From Bacterioplanes sanyensis (lineage in GTDB: Bacteria > Pseudomonadota > Gammaproteobacteria > Pseudomonadales > Oceanobacteraceae): a DNA stretch of 64,000 nucleotides. Below are positions 27,402-38,186 of this stretch, in pieces; positions within the stretch are counted from its first letter, which is position 1; each line of letters begins with the position of its first letter. Below the pieces are notes generated by a model. It worked only from the letters and a program-made list of their open reading frames with translations. It made no database searches and was not told the DNA's origin. The DNA lies in contig NZ_BMYY01000003.1 of assembly GCF_014652515.1 (NCBI RefSeq), positions 248,001 through 312,000 of the forward strand, written 5' to 3'. The translations under genes were made by a program, and so were the position numbers.

Positions 27402-28127
27402 ATGAGTGAAGAAATCGAGCAACTCAACCAGGACTTAGCCGACAAGCGCCCGAAAGACATTATTCGCCACGCGCTGGAGCAGCATGGCGCCATTGCCGTG
27501 TCTTTTAGCGGCGCTGAGGATGTCGTTTTGATTGATATGGCCGTTAAAATCAAACCCGACGTTGATATTTTCACCCTAGATACCGGCCGCCTGCACCCAG
27601 AAACCTACGAGTTTATCGAGCAGGTGCGCAAGCACTATGGCATTCGCATCGACATTCGCACGCCCGAGCAACAGGCGCTGCAGCAGCTGGTGCGAGAGAA
27701 GGGACTGTTCAGTTTTTTTGAAGATGGCCATCAAGAGTGCTGTGGCATTCGCAAGATCGAACCACTGCGGCAAAAATTGCTGACCCTGGACGCTTGGATC
27801 ACTGGCCAGCGCCGTGACCAATCCCCCGGTACGCGCAGCGATGTGCAACTGGTGGAAGCAGATTCAGCGTTTCAAGGCCGCAATGGTGAGCTAACCAAAT
27901 ACAATCCGTTGGCACTGTGGAGCTCGGCTCAGGTGTGGGAGTACATTCGTCTGTTCGACGTGCCTTATAATCGCTTGCATGAACAGGGCTACATCAGCAT
28001 CGGCTGCCAGCCCTGCACGCGCCCCACCCTGCCCAATCAGCATGAACGCGAAGGCCGCTGGTGGTGGGAAAACGCAGGCCATAAAGAATGCGGCTTGCAT
28101 GCCGGCAACATCATTGAGAAAGGCTAA
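27402..28127 (+). CDS. cysH: Adenylyl-sulfate (APS) reductase CysH
   Basis: Reduces adenylyl sulfate to sulfite with thioredoxin in assimilatory sulfate reduction. The 4Fe-4S cysteine pairs Cys113-Cys114 (ECCGIRK) and Cys202/Cys205 (GCQPC) mark the APS-reductase type rather than the PAPS-reductase type. The catalytic Cys230 is in KECGLH. P-loop-like SFSGAEDVV at 34-42. The start is ATG 27402, 241 residues; a GTG one codon earlier is also in frame. It is convergent with cysB, its expected activator. The neighbouring MITE-like element ends about 100 bp upstream and may influence its promoter. Confidence 0.96.
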   Translation: MSEEIEQLNQDLADKRPKDIIRHALEQHGAIAVSFSGAEDVVLIDMAVKIKPDVDIFTLDTGRLHPETYEFIEQVRKHYGIRIDIRTPEQQALQQLVREKGLFSFFEDGHQECCGIRKIEPLRQKLLTLDAWITGQRRDQSPGTRSDVQLVEADSAFQGRNGELTKYNPLALWSSAQVWEYIRLFDVPYNRLHEQGYISIGCQPCTRPTLPNQHEREGRWWWENAGHKECGLHAGNIIEKG

Positions 28128-28149
28128 CGCTGCACTGCGTATTTTTGCT

Positions 28150-28171
28150 GGCTGGCGCAACGGCGCCGGCC
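28150..28171. terminator. Hairpin between convergent cysH and cysB
   Basis: 9-bp stem GGCTGGCGC / GCGCCGGCC with one G-T pair and a 4-nt loop, in the 45-bp gap between the two stops. There is no T-tract on either side, so terminator function is uncertain. Confidence 0.45.
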
Positions 28172-28172
28172 A

Positions 28173-29222
<1,050 letters not shown>

Positions 29223-29280
29223 CTAAATTGGCCACCTGAACCCTCCTTAGAGCTACCGGTAGTACTTTAGACCATTCTTC

Positions 29281-30054
29281 ATGGATATTTTGTTATATAT
29301 AGGCGCCGGCGCACTGGTTGGCCTCATTGTTGGAATCACAGGCATCGGCGGCGGCGCTCTCATGACGCCGCTGCTGCTGATGTTTGGCTTTCCACCGCAC
29401 ATTGCCGTCGGCACAGACCTGATGTACGCCGCGCTCACCAAAGCCGGCGGCGCCATCAGCCATCACCGCCAAGGCCATGTTGAGTGGTCATTAGTGAAAT
29501 TATTAGCCTGGGGAAGCCTGCCAGCAGCCTTGCTGACAGGCCTGATGCTGAAATCGCTGTTTCAAGAGTCGGAAGACTACGCCCATCTGCTGAGCAATGC
29601 CTTAGGCATTATGCTGCTGCTGACCGCATTGGTAATTATCGGCCGTAACCGCCTGCAGGCTCTGGCACAGCGCTACAGCAACGGCAGCCTGAGCAAGTGG
29701 CGCGGGCCGGCCACATTGATCATGGGCGTATTTTTGGGCGTTTTTGTTACCCTGTCGTCTGTTGGCGCGGGCGCCATTGGCACGGCCATTTTGATGCTGC
29801 TCTATCCGCTGTTGCGCAGCACCTCGGTGGTGGGAACGGACATCGCACACGCCGTACCGCTCACGTTGGCGGCCGGCTTGATTCACATGTATTTGGGCAA
29901 TGTGGACTTTTACCTGCTAGGCGCCCTGCTGATTGGCTCATTGCCTGCCATTCACCTAGGCAGCCTGTTGAGCCGCAAAGTGCCCGAGCCGGTGCTGCGC
30001 CCGCTACTGGCCACCATTTTGTTTGGCATCGGAGCGCGCTACGCTTTTTTCTAA
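29281..30054 (+). CDS. TauE/SafE-family permease
   Basis: 257-residue integral membrane protein of the TauE/SafE (sulfite/organosulfonate exporter) family. It has about seven to eight hydrophobic segments and the N-terminal GLIVGITGIGGGALMTPLLLMFGFPPHIAVGTDLMYA, which contains the family's GxGGG signature. The second half repeats the pattern (GVFLGVFVTLSSVGAGAIGTAIL ... VVGTDIAHAVPL). Substrate unknown. Its place next to cysH/cysB suggests sulfur-compound export, an inference. No clear ribosome-binding site precedes the ATG. Convergent with the DUF72 gene, 3 bp apart. Confidence 0.85.
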   Translation: MDILLYIGAGALVGLIVGITGIGGGALMTPLLLMFGFPPHIAVGTDLMYAALTKAGGAISHHRQGHVEWSLVKLLAWGSLPAALLTGLMLKSLFQESEDYAHLLSNALGIMLLLTALVIIGRNRLQALAQRYSNGSLSKWRGPATLIMGVFLGVFVTLSSVGAGAIGTAILMLLYPLLRSTSVVGTDIAHAVPLTLAAGLIHMYLGNVDFYLLGALLIGSLPAIHLGSLLSRKVPEPVLRPLLATILFGIGARYAFF

Positions 30055-30057
30055 TTT

Positions 30058-30945
30058 TTACAGCAAGCTTGGCTGAGTCGGCTGCCATTTCAGCTCGGGC
30101 AGCTGCCAAGCATCACACACCGCATTGGCGCGCTGAGGCGCGTTGTGATTACCAGCGGTGTGAATAAAAAAGAACGGCTGCCGCCCTTGCTGCTGCCACT
30201 CAATTAACTTGGCATGCCACTGCTGTAAAAATTCATCGTCGCGCTGCCACTGGCTATGGCCAATAAAACGCACCACAGGGTGTTTTCCCGTGGCAATCGG
30301 ATGCACGGGCAAGCGCGGTTTTTTGGCGCGGGCATCCAGTATTTCTGCGCTTTGACCGTTATCGTGAAATAAGCCTCGCGTATCAAAGATAACGCGGTCT
30401 ACCTCACGCTGCGTTAGCGCTCGTAGCAGCTGTCGCTCGGCATCGCCCTTCGCAAATAACTCAGGGTGGCGAACTTCAACGGCCAGGGGCACAGCCTGTT
30501 CTTGCCGCAATGCATCCAGCGCGCTAAACAGCTCAGGTAAGCGCTCAGGCCCAAATTGCGCTGGCAACTGCAGCAGCCCCAGCCCTAAACGTGAGCCAAC
30601 GGCCTGACAGAAGTCCAACCAAGCTGGCAGCTCGCGCTTTAAAGCCTGTAATAAATCATGGCTGAGACTGATGCTGCGCGGCAGCTTAAAGGCAAAGCGA
30701 AACGATTCCGGCACTTGTTGCGCCCAGTGATGTGCGCGCTCAACCGTGGGCAAACCATAAAACGTGGTATTGCCTTCGACACTGGAAAACTGGCGAGCGT
30801 ACTGTGCCAACGCCGATTGCGCATCGCCAACCGGGGCCAATAATTCACCCCGCCACTGCGGCATGTACCACATCGGCAAACCTAAGCGCAGCTGATTGTG
30901 ATCCAGCGCCCTGTGCTTATGTGCAATTCGTTCGGTATTTGTCAT
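30058..30945 (-). CDS. DUF72 domain protein
   Basis: 295 residues from the ATG at 30945 (a GTG at 30978 would add 11 residues without support). It contains the DUF72/YecE TIM-barrel features: LRLGLPMWYMPQWRGEL near the N-terminus, QFSSVEGNTTFYGLP, RFAFKLPRSISLSHDL, and a C-terminal YIHTAGNHNAPQRAN-like stretch (FFIHTAGNHNAPQRAN). YecE proteins are widespread and of unknown biochemical function. It stands alone, divergent from the DAHP synthase gene. Confidence 0.85.
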   Translation of the reverse strand: MTNTERIAHKHRALDHNQLRLGLPMWYMPQWRGELLAPVGDAQSALAQYARQFSSVEGNTTFYGLPTVERAHHWAQQVPESFRFAFKLPRSISLSHDLLQALKRELPAWLDFCQAVGSRLGLGLLQLPAQFGPERLPELFSALDALRQEQAVPLAVEVRHPELFAKGDAERQLLRALTQREVDRVIFDTRGLFHDNGQSAEILDARAKKPRLPVHPIATGKHPVVRFIGHSQWQRDDEFLQQWHAKLIEWQQQGRQPFFFIHTAGNHNAPQRANAVCDAWQLPELKWQPTQPSLL

Positions 30946-31069
30946 AATCGGTCGAAGAAATTTCGGCAAGCCCACCAACGTCGCTCCACTGCGAAAAGCA
31001 CGGCGTCGATTACAGCACAGGCGGGGAAATTTCTTATTTTAAAACTACCGTGATGAATTGGGAACGAGC

Positions 31070-32137
31070 ATGTCCGACAGCCGCGTAGAAGATTTGAACA
31101 TCGAGTCATTTTCACCCCTGATCACCCCTGATCAGTTAAAAGCTGAATTACCCATCAGCGACGCTGCCGTCGCTAGCGTTCAAAAAGGTCGCCAGGTCAT
31201 CCGCGATATCATTGATCGCAAAGATAAGCGTATTTTTCTGGTGATAGGCCCCTGCTCCGTGCACGACATCGAAGCGGCCCACGACTACGCCGCTCGCTTG
31301 CGCGACCTAGCCGAAGAAGTCAGCGACACCTTATATTTGGTGATGCGAGTGTATTTCGAAAAGCCGCGCACCACCGTGGGCTGGAAGGGCATGATCAACG
31401 ACCCTTACATGAACGACACCTTTAAAATCCAAGACGGCTTGCACCGTGCCCGTAAACTACTGCTGGATTTAGCCGAAATGGGGCTGCCGTTATCCACTGA
31501 AGCTCTGGACCCGATTTCGCCGCAGTATTTGCAAGATTTCATCGCTTGGTCGGCGATCGGTGCACGCACCACTGAGTCACAAACCCACCGTGAAATGGCC
31601 TCTGGCTTATCGTCTGCCGTCGGCTTTAAAAATGGCACCGATGGCAGCCTGACCACGGCCGTGAATGCATTAAAATCCGTTGCCAATCCGCATCGCTTTT
31701 TGGGCATAGATCAAAGCGGTTCGGTGTCTGTCGTTTCTACGCGCGGCAACCCCTACGGTCACGTGGTATTGCGCGGCGGTGGCGGCAAGCCTAACTATGA
31801 CTCGGTGAACGTCTCTTTGGCCGAACAAGCATTGGCGAAAGCTGATTTGCCCGCCAACATCATGATTGACTGCAGCCACGAAAATTCGAGCAAAGACCCA
31901 GCCATTCAGCCCTTGGTGATGGACAATGTCAGCAACCAGATTTTGGATGGCAACCAATCCATTATTGGCTTGATGGTCGAGTCTCACCTCAAGCATGGCC
32001 GCCAAAATATTCCAGCCAACCTAGACGATTTGGAATACGGCTTATCGGTCACCGACGGCTGCATCAGCTGGGAAGAAACAGAAGCTGCGGTTCGCAAAAT
32101 GCGCGACAAGCTGAAAGACGTTTTACCCAAGCGCTAA
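31070..32137 (+). CDS. 3-deoxy-7-phosphoheptulonate (DAHP) synthase, class I
   Basis: Condenses PEP with erythrose 4-phosphate, first step of the shikimate pathway. 355 residues with the class I AroF/G/H signatures: LVIGPCSVHDIEAAHDYA, YFEKPRTTVGWKGMINDP, WSAIGARTTESQTHREMASGLSSAVGFKNGTDG and MIDCSHENSSKDPAIQ. I start it at the ATG at 31070 (MSDSRVEDLN) after GGAACGAG; a TTG at 31058 is in frame. Which of AroF, AroG or AroH it represents, and its feedback inhibitor, cannot be told reliably. Followed by a strong bidirectional terminator. Confidence 0.93.
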   Translation: MSDSRVEDLNIESFSPLITPDQLKAELPISDAAVASVQKGRQVIRDIIDRKDKRIFLVIGPCSVHDIEAAHDYAARLRDLAEEVSDTLYLVMRVYFEKPRTTVGWKGMINDPYMNDTFKIQDGLHRARKLLLDLAEMGLPLSTEALDPISPQYLQDFIAWSAIGARTTESQTHREMASGLSSAVGFKNGTDGSLTTAVNALKSVANPHRFLGIDQSGSVSVVSTRGNPYGHVVLRGGGGKPNYDSVNVSLAEQALAKADLPANIMIDCSHENSSKDPAIQPLVMDNVSNQILDGNQSIIGLMVESHLKHGRQNIPANLDDLEYGLSVTDGCISWEETEAAVRKMRDKLKDVLPKR

Positions 32138-32147
32138 TTTCAGCCAC

Positions 32148-32177
32148 AAAAAAAGCCGCTCAAATGAGCGGCTTTTT
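32148..32177. terminator. Bidirectional terminator between DAHP synthase gene and metZ
   Basis: Stem AAAAAGCCGCTC / GAGCGGCTTTTT with a short AAAT loop, flanked by A- and T-tracts, in the 51-bp gap between the convergent gene ends. Confidence 0.92.
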
Positions 32178-32188
32178 CATAACGACGG

Positions 32189-33400
32189 CTATATCGCCAA
32201 CGCGGCTAATCCACGTTGAATATCGGCAATAATGTCGTCGATGGACTCCAAGCCCACAGCAATGCGTAACAAACCATCACCAATGCCCGCACGAGCGCGT
32301 TCATCCTCACTCAAGCGACTGTGCGTGGTGGTTGCCGGATGGGTAATGGTGGTTTTGGCGTCGCCCAAATTGGCGGTAATGGAAATCAGACGCGTGGCAT
32401 CAATGACTTGCCAAGCGCCTTGCTGGCCACCCACGACCTCAAACGACAGCACACCGCCCGGATGGCGCTGCTGCTGCTTCGCCAGATCAAACTGCGGATG
32501 ACTTTCCAAACCAGCATAATTCACGCGCACAACGGCCGGTTGCTTTTGCAACCACCGCGCCAGCGCTAACGCATTGTCAGAATGCGCTTTCATTCGCAGC
32601 GCCAGCGTTTCTAACCCCTTGGTAAACACCCAAGCATTAAACGGGCTCATGGTCGGCCCTGCGGAGCGCAAAACGCCGACCACAGGCTCAATTAATGCCT
32701 CACTGCCCACCACGGCACCGCCGATGCAACGGCCTTGACCATCAATATATTTAGTCGCTGAATGAGTAACTAGATCCGCCCCCAGTGTTAATGGCTGCTG
32801 CAATGCCGGCGTGCAAAAGCAATTATCGACCACCAACAAGGCATCGCGTTGATGAGCCAGCTCAGCGATGGCGGCGATATCCGCCACTTCAATCACCGGG
32901 TTGGATGGCGACTCCAAAAACAGCACGCGGGTGTTGTCTTGCAGCGCCGCGCGCCAGCTGTCGAGATCAAGCAAGTCAACGTAGGTGACTTCAATGTCGA
33001 ATTTGCGCAGAAATTTTTCGAACAGCACATTGGTGCTACCAAACACACTGCGCGAAGACACTAAATGATCGCCGCTTTTTAAGTGCGCCATGCACACGGC
33101 ATAAATCGCCGCCATCCCCGAAGCCGTCGCCGCACATGCCTCAGCCTGCTCTAACGCGGCCAAGCGCTGCTCAAACGTGCGTACCGTCGGATTGGTGTAG
33201 CGCGAATACACATTACCTGGCTCATCGCCCGCAAAGCGTGCGGCCGCTTCGGCCGCCGAGCGAAACACATAGCTGCTGGTCGGGAAAATAGCCTCTGCGT
33301 GCTCACCTTCATGCGTGCGCTGCTGCCCGGCTCTAACGGCCAGGGTTTCAAAATCGACGTCAGCAAACTCGGCTGGATAGCGCTCGGAATAATCCGTCAT
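32189..33400 (-). CDS. metZ: O-succinylhomoserine sulfhydrylase MetZ
   Basis: PLP enzyme that makes homocysteine from O-succinylhomoserine and sulfide, the direct route to methionine found in Pseudomonas. 403 residues of the Cys/Met-metabolism PLP family: [38 protein letters not shown], and the PLP lysine in [12 protein letters not shown]. The C-terminal [17 protein letters not shown] is typical. It overlaps purF by 4 bp (ATGA), the conserved purF-metZ pairing. Last gene of the long biosynthetic operon. Confidence 0.95.
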   Translation of the reverse strand: MTDYSERYPAEFADVDFETLAVRAGQQRTHEGEHAEAIFPTSSYVFRSAAEAAARFAGDEPGNVYSRYTNPTVRTFEQRLAALEQAEACAATASGMAAIYAVCMAHLKSGDHLVSSRSVFGSTNVLFEKFLRKFDIEVTYVDLLDLDSWRAALQDNTRVLFLESPSNPVIEVADIAAIAELAHQRDALLVVDNCFCTPALQQPLTLGADLVTHSATKYIDGQGRCIGGAVVGSEALIEPVVGVLRSAGPTMSPFNAWVFTKGLETLALRMKAHSDNALALARWLQKQPAVVRVNYAGLESHPQFDLAKQQQRHPGGVLSFEVVGGQQGAWQVIDATRLISITANLGDAKTTITHPATTTHSRLSEDERARAGIGDGLLRIAVGLESIDDIIADIQRGLAALAI

Positions 33401-34923
33401 AGCTGACCTTCTACGCCGTCGTCATTGTGCAAATCGATGGCGACGTTTTCGACGCCCTGCTCTTTATTCGCATCGTTGCGCAGCGCCGACAAGCGCTCAA
33501 AATAAGCGTCATCAATATCACCGGTCACGTATTCACCGGTAAAGACCGAGCAATCAAACTCTTTCGCCGACGTGCTGCTGCCCTCTAAGCAGGCTTCGAT
33601 TAAATCGGGAAGGTCCTGATAAACCAGCCAGTCTGCACCGATGTCTCTGGCAATTTCATCGGTACTGCGATCATGCGCAATAAATTCTTCCTTGGCTGGC
33701 ATATCAATGCCATAAACATTTGGATAACGCACGGCAGGAGCGGCAGATGCAAAATACACTTTGGCAGCGCCCGCATCACGCGCCATTTCAATAATTTGCT
33801 CACACGTCGTGCCGCGCACAATGGAGTCATCGACCAGCAATACGTTTTTACCGCGAAATTCCAAATCCAACGCGTTGAGCTTTTGGCGCACGGATTTTTT
33901 ACGCTGTTTTTGCCCAGGCATAATAAACGTACGGCCAATGTAGCGGTTTTTCATAAACCCTTCGCGGTACTTAACGCCCAAACGCATGGCCAACTCCAGA
34001 GCTGAAGAGCGGCTGGTGTCGGGGATCGGAATAACCACATCAATGTCGTGCTCTGGGTGCTCACGCACAATTTTGTCGGCCAGTTTTTCGCCCATGCGCA
34101 AACGGGCTTTGTAAACGGCAATTTCATCCATAATGGAGTCTGGGCGAGCAAAATAAACGTATTCGAACAAACAGGGCGTCAAGCGGGTATTGTCGGCACA
34201 GAGTTGGGTATGCAACTCGCCCTCTTCCGTAATGACCACCGCTTCGCCTGGCGCAATATCACGCTCCAGCTTAAATTCCAGCGCATCGAGGGCCACCGAC
34301 TCCGATGCCACCATGTATTCCATACCGGCGGCGGTTTCTTTGCTGCCAAACACTGCTGGGCGAATGCCATTAGGATCACGAAACGCCACCACGCCAAAGC
34401 CGCTGATCATAGCAACCACGGCATAACCGCCTTTAACGCGCTCATGTACGCGGCGAACCGCCTTAAAAATCACCTCGGGCGTTGGTTTTATTTGTCCTTG
34501 TACCTGTAATTCATGCGCAAAGATGTTCAGCAACACTTCAGAATCTGAGGTGGTATTTACATGGCGCAAGTCTTCACGGTAAATGTCTTCTGCCAATTGC
34601 TCAGCGTTGGTCAGGTTGCCGTTGTGCGCCAAGGTAATGCCGTAGGGAGAGTTGACATAAAACGGCTGCGCTTCCGCCGAGCTGGAGGTACCCGCCGTTG
34701 GGTAGCGAATATGGCCAATGCCCATATTGCCCACCAAGCGTTTCATATGACGAGTGCGAAAAACATCGCGCACTAGGCCATTGTCTTTGCGCAGGTACAA
34801 TTTATTTTGGTAGCTGGTGACAATGCCAGCAGCATCCTGGCCGCGGTGTTGTAAGACCGTCAGAGCATCAAAAATACCCTGGTTAACATGGGATTTACCA
34901 ACAATACCCACTATTCCGCACAT
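33397..34923 (-). CDS. purF: Amidophosphoribosyltransferase PurF
   Basis: Transfers glutamine amide nitrogen to PRPP, the first step of purine synthesis. 508 residues. The Met is followed directly by Cys2 (MCGIVGIVG), the catalytic nucleophile after Met removal. The glutaminase half has [11 protein letters not shown] and the PRTase half [18 protein letters not shown], the PRPP-binding loop. 23 bp separate it from cvpA, as in E. coli and Pseudomonas. Confidence 0.98.
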   Translation of the reverse strand: MCGIVGIVGKSHVNQGIFDALTVLQHRGQDAAGIVTSYQNKLYLRKDNGLVRDVFRTRHMKRLVGNMGIGHIRYPTAGTSSSAEAQPFYVNSPYGITLAHNGNLTNAEQLAEDIYREDLRHVNTTSDSEVLLNIFAHELQVQGQIKPTPEVIFKAVRRVHERVKGGYAVVAMISGFGVVAFRDPNGIRPAVFGSKETAAGMEYMVASESVALDALEFKLERDIAPGEAVVITEEGELHTQLCADNTRLTPCLFEYVYFARPDSIMDEIAVYKARLRMGEKLADKIVREHPEHDIDVVIPIPDTSRSSALELAMRLGVKYREGFMKNRYIGRTFIMPGQKQRKKSVRQKLNALDLEFRGKNVLLVDDSIVRGTTCEQIIEMARDAGAAKVYFASAAPAVRYPNVYGIDMPAKEEFIAHDRSTDEIARDIGADWLVYQDLPDLIEACLEGSSTSAKEFDCSVFTGEYVTGDIDDAYFERLSALRNDANKEQGVENVAIDLHNDDGVEGQL

Positions 34924-34946
34924 GCGCGTTCTACCTCAAACAAGGA

Positions 34947-35441
34947 CTACTGAGAAAACCATTCCATTCGCTCGGTCGCTGCTGGCAGCGTTTTGCGCGC
35001 CCAATCAGCCACCGTTTCGAGATGGGGAATGACGACAGACTGCTGGTACCAGGCATCTTCTGCTACCAGGGTGTATTGCAAACCATAGACGATGGCGACC
35101 AAAATCAGCAGACCGCGCACCGCACCGAAAAACATGCCAAAAACGCGATCGGTGCCACTTAGGCCAGTGACACGCACCAACTCAACAATCAAATGGTTTA
35201 ATAAGGCGCCGATAATCACCGTACCGGCAAACAAAATAAGGAAGGCGATCATCCAACGCAGTGACGCGGTATCGACATGCCCTTCTAATAAGGTTGCCAA
35301 ATTACCGCTGAATAGCCGGGCCACGACAAAGGCGACGATCCAGCTGGCCAGCGATAACGCCTCGCGCACAAAGCCGCGCTTTAGGCTAATCAGGCTGGAT
35401 ATCACTACCACTGCGATCAGCACCCAATCAATGATGGCCAT
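34947..35441 (-). CDS. cvpA: CvpA family membrane protein
   Basis: 164-residue inner-membrane protein with four predicted hydrophobic segments (about 4-20, 28-46, 63-82 and 102-122). Opens MAIIDWVLIAVVVISSLISLKRGFVREALSLASWIVAF, the CvpA signature. In E. coli it is needed for colicin V production and stress tolerance; its molecular role is unsettled. Cotranscribed with purF. The 163-bp gap to the upstream SPOR gene holds no gene. Confidence 0.93.
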   Translation of the reverse strand: MAIIDWVLIAVVVISSLISLKRGFVREALSLASWIVAFVVARLFSGNLATLLEGHVDTASLRWMIAFLILFAGTVIIGALLNHLIVELVRVTGLSGTDRVFGMFFGAVRGLLILVAIVYGLQYTLVAEDAWYQQSVVIPHLETVADWARKTLPAATERMEWFSQ

Positions 35442-35604
35442 GCCACTGCTCTCTTACCGACGATCCAGAACCGCACTGAACAAGGTGTCAGTGCAAATTG
35501 AGCGCGCAGTATATCAGACGGTCATATGAATGACATGATGTTGTCACTCAAAGCCAGCAAGCATGCGGCTTACAGGCCGATTTCCTGACTTTAAAGACAA
35601 CTTT

Positions 35605-36159
35605 TTAGGAACGCGCACGGTAGCGCTTAATGTACACATCTTGCTGCTGTAAACGCTGTCGCAATCGCGCTTGCAGTGCCTCGGCCTCATTGCGCTGCAA
35701 CACCGGGCCAACGTAAACACGCACCCAGTTGGAATCCGGCTGCACTTGCAAATAGCTCTTAAAACCGTCGGCTTGCAGTTGATCTCGCAGTTTTTCGGCA
35801 TTGGCACGCTGAGCAAAAGCACCGACTTGCAGCGACCAAGCATATGGCATATCACGATCGTCTAGGGTAGCGCGATCGCCTTGAGTGCGCGGCGCTGCCG
35901 GATCGTCACGCTCGATGGTGCGTTGCGGCTCCGGTGTTGTCGCCTGCTCACTGCTGCCGCTGGCCAACTGCTCAAGTTCGATTCTTACCCGCCGCTCGCG
36001 CTGCTCATCGGACCAGTTGGGCGTTTGCGGCATGGGTGGAATATCCGTGGTCAGCGGCAAACGTGCACGATTGCCATCTAAAAAGATGGGCAGCACGATG
36101 GCCACGGCAATGACGGTCACCAGCGCCCCAACTATGCGTTTTTTAAGATGCTGCTCCAT
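35605..36159 (-). CDS. SPOR-domain membrane protein (DedD-like)
   Basis: 184 residues: one N-terminal membrane span (about 8-28, IVGALVTVIAVAIVLPIFL), a charged periplasmic linker, and a C-terminal SPOR domain (about 108-182; WSLQVGAFAQRANAEKLRDQLQADGF ... RVYVGPVLQRNEAEAL) that binds denuded septal peptidoglycan. Architecture and position between folC and cvpA match DedD, a nonessential division protein in E. coli. The first 17 bp overlap the end of folC. Confidence 0.9.
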   Translation of the reverse strand: MEQHLKKRIVGALVTVIAVAIVLPIFLDGNRARLPLTTDIPPMPQTPNWSDEQRERRVRIELEQLASGSSEQATTPEPQRTIERDDPAAPRTQGDRATLDDRDMPYAWSLQVGAFAQRANAEKLRDQLQADGFKSYLQVQPDSNWVRVYVGPVLQRNEAEALQARLRQRLQQQDVYIKRYRARS

Positions 36160-37390
36160 GCCCTAGGCGTTCCTCCATCCAGTTCAAAGCCTGCTCCACT
36201 GTATAGAAGGAACCGGCCACCAGCCAGCGCCGATGCGGTTGCTGAGCCGCAAACTGCATCGCTTCGGCGACACTGTTAAAGCAAGCGTCGACAGGCTGCG
36301 GCACGCGCTCTGCTAATTGCTCAGCGCTCAGCCCGCGCCATACATCTAAACCAGCCAACAGCAATTGCTGATGCTGAGGCAACAAGGCAACTAAGTCTGC
36401 GACCGGCTTGTCTTCCAACGCCGAGAAAATCACTCCATCGACTTGTGGCAACACCTGCGCCAGATGCGCCATCGCCTGAGGGTTATGCGCCACGTCCAAG
36501 AACCACTGCTGCTGGCCCAACGCCAGTTGCTGCAAGCGCCCCGGCACTCGCAACTCCGCAATCACCTGCCTAGCGACCGCCTCAGACGGCAAGCGCTGCA
36601 CTGCTGCTAGAGCTTGCAAAGCCGTGGCCACGTTGTGATAGGGCACGTTTACTTGCGGGATGGACCAGCTCATCTCCTCACCCGCCGAGCTAAAGCTCAC
36701 TTGATAGCCTTGCTCGCTGGCTACGATATCAAACGCTTCCCCGCGCGCCAGCCAAACGCCCTGCCGGGCATTGACCGTCGCCCGCGCTCGCTCAGGAGGC
36801 TGCGGCTGACCGCATATCAGTGGACGCCCGGAGCGGGCAATGGCGCATTTTTCATAGGCGATGTCGTCGACGCTATTCCCCAGCCAAGCTTGATGGTCCA
36901 AGCCAATGCTGGTCACCACGCAAGCATCGGCATCGGCAACATTCACCGCGTCCAAACGCCCGCCCAGGCCAACTTCAAGAATGCAGACATCCAGCGACTG
37001 ACGGGCAAAGAACTCCAGCGCACTGAGGGTACCGAACTCGAAATACGTCAACCCGGTATCGCCACGCGCCTGCTCGACGCGCTCAAACGAGGCCACCAGC
37101 TCGGCATCGGTTATTTGCTCACCGTTGATTTGCACACGCTCGTTATAGCGCTGCAAATGCGGCGAGCTGTACACACCGACTTTTAGCCCCTGCACCTGCA
37201 GCAACGCACTCAGCAAAGCCGACGTGGTGCCTTTGCCGTTGGTGCCGGCAACGATCAGAGTCAAAGGCGCTGGGCGCCGGCATGCCATCACATCGGCAAC
37301 GGCGGCCACGCGCTCAAGTCCAAGGTCGATTTCCGTGGCGGTCAGTGACTCCATATACTGGAGCCACTCAGGCAAAGAGCGCTCAGCCAT
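36143..37390 (-). CDS. folC: Bifunctional folylpolyglutamate / dihydrofolate synthase FolC
   Basis: Adds glutamate to dihydropteroate and to folates. 415 residues of the Mur-ligase-like family: P-loop [18 protein letters not shown] (about 46-63), [30 protein letters not shown], and [13 protein letters not shown] start at ATG 37390 ([10 protein letters not shown]), which overlaps the trpA stop by 8 bp. The frame continues to 37459 through trpA but without homology. The cluster often has accD at this spot; here trpA runs straight into folC. Confidence 0.94.
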   Translation of the reverse strand: MAERSLPEWLQYMESLTATEIDLGLERVAAVADVMACRRPAPLTLIVAGTNGKGTTSALLSALLQVQGLKVGVYSSPHLQRYNERVQINGEQITDAELVASFERVEQARGDTGLTYFEFGTLSALEFFARQSLDVCILEVGLGGRLDAVNVADADACVVTSIGLDHQAWLGNSVDDIAYEKCAIARSGRPLICGQPQPPERARATVNARQGVWLARGEAFDIVASEQGYQVSFSSAGEEMSWSIPQVNVPYHNVATALQALAAVQRLPSEAVARQVIAELRVPGRLQQLALGQQQWFLDVAHNPQAMAHLAQVLPQVDGVIFSALEDKPVADLVALLPQHQQLLLAGLDVWRGLSAEQLAERVPQPVDACFNSVAEAMQFAAQQPHRRWLVAGSFYTVEQALNWMEERLGHGAAS

Positions 37391-38186
37391 CCAGCGCCTG
37401 CCGCATTTCACGCACCAATGTCGACACCTGCTGGCGCGCCTTATCTGGTGCACCGGCATGATCAGCGATCAAGTTGACAATGGCACTGCCGACAATGACA
37501 CCGTCTGCCACTGCACCCACGGCGGCCGCCGTGGCACCGTCGCGAATACCAAAGCCAACACCCACGGGCAGAGACACCTGCTGGCGAATGCGCGTAAGGT
37601 TGCGCGCCACATCATCGACATCCAGCGCCGCTGAGCCGGTCACACCTTTCAGCGACACGTAATAGACATAGCCACTGCCACTGGCGGCAATGCTGGCGAT
37701 GCGTGCATCCGTGGTGGTAGGCGCAATCAGATAAATAACATCCAACTCGGCCTCACGGAAAATACCGCCGATGTCTTCCGCTTCTTCGGGCGGCAAGTCG
37801 ACCATCAAAACACCATCAACACCCGCTTCCTTAGCACTCGCAACAAAAGTCTCATACCCCATCGCTTCAACCGGATTGAGATAGCCCATCAACACCACGG
37901 GCGTGCGGCTATCTTGCTGGCGAAACTCCGTCACCATAGCCAGCACATCGCGCAACGATGTGCCATGTGCCAGAGCGCGCTCACACGCCAATTGAATAGT
38001 CGGGCCATCGGCCATCGGGTCTGAAAACGGCACCCCTATTTCAAGGATGTCAGCACCGGCTTCAACCAGGGCATGCATCATGGGAACGGTGGCGTCTTTG
38101 GCGGGATCGCCACCGGTAATGTAGGGAATCAAAGCCTTGCGACCTTGTTGCTTCAATGTGTCCATTACCGCCGCAATACGACTCAT
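37383..38186 (-). CDS. trpA: Tryptophan synthase alpha chain TrpA
   Basis: Cleaves indole-3-glycerol phosphate to indole and glyceraldehyde 3-phosphate. 267 residues; TIM barrel with catalytic Glu49 ([11 protein letters not shown]) and Asp60 (MADGP), and the C-terminal phosphate-binding VGFGIRDG and VIVGSAIV. It overlaps trpB by 4 bp (ATGA) and folC by 8 bp. Confidence 0.97.
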   Translation of the reverse strand: MSRIAAVMDTLKQQGRKALIPYITGGDPAKDATVPMMHALVEAGADILEIGVPFSDPMADGPTIQLACERALAHGTSLRDVLAMVTEFRQQDSRTPVVLMGYLNPVEAMGYETFVASAKEAGVDGVLMVDLPPEEAEDIGGIFREAELDVIYLIAPTTTDARIASIAASGSGYVYYVSLKGVTGSAALDVDDVARNLTRIRQQVSLPVGVGFGIRDGATAAAVGAVADGVIVGSAIVNLIADHAGAPDKARQQVSTLVREMRQALDG

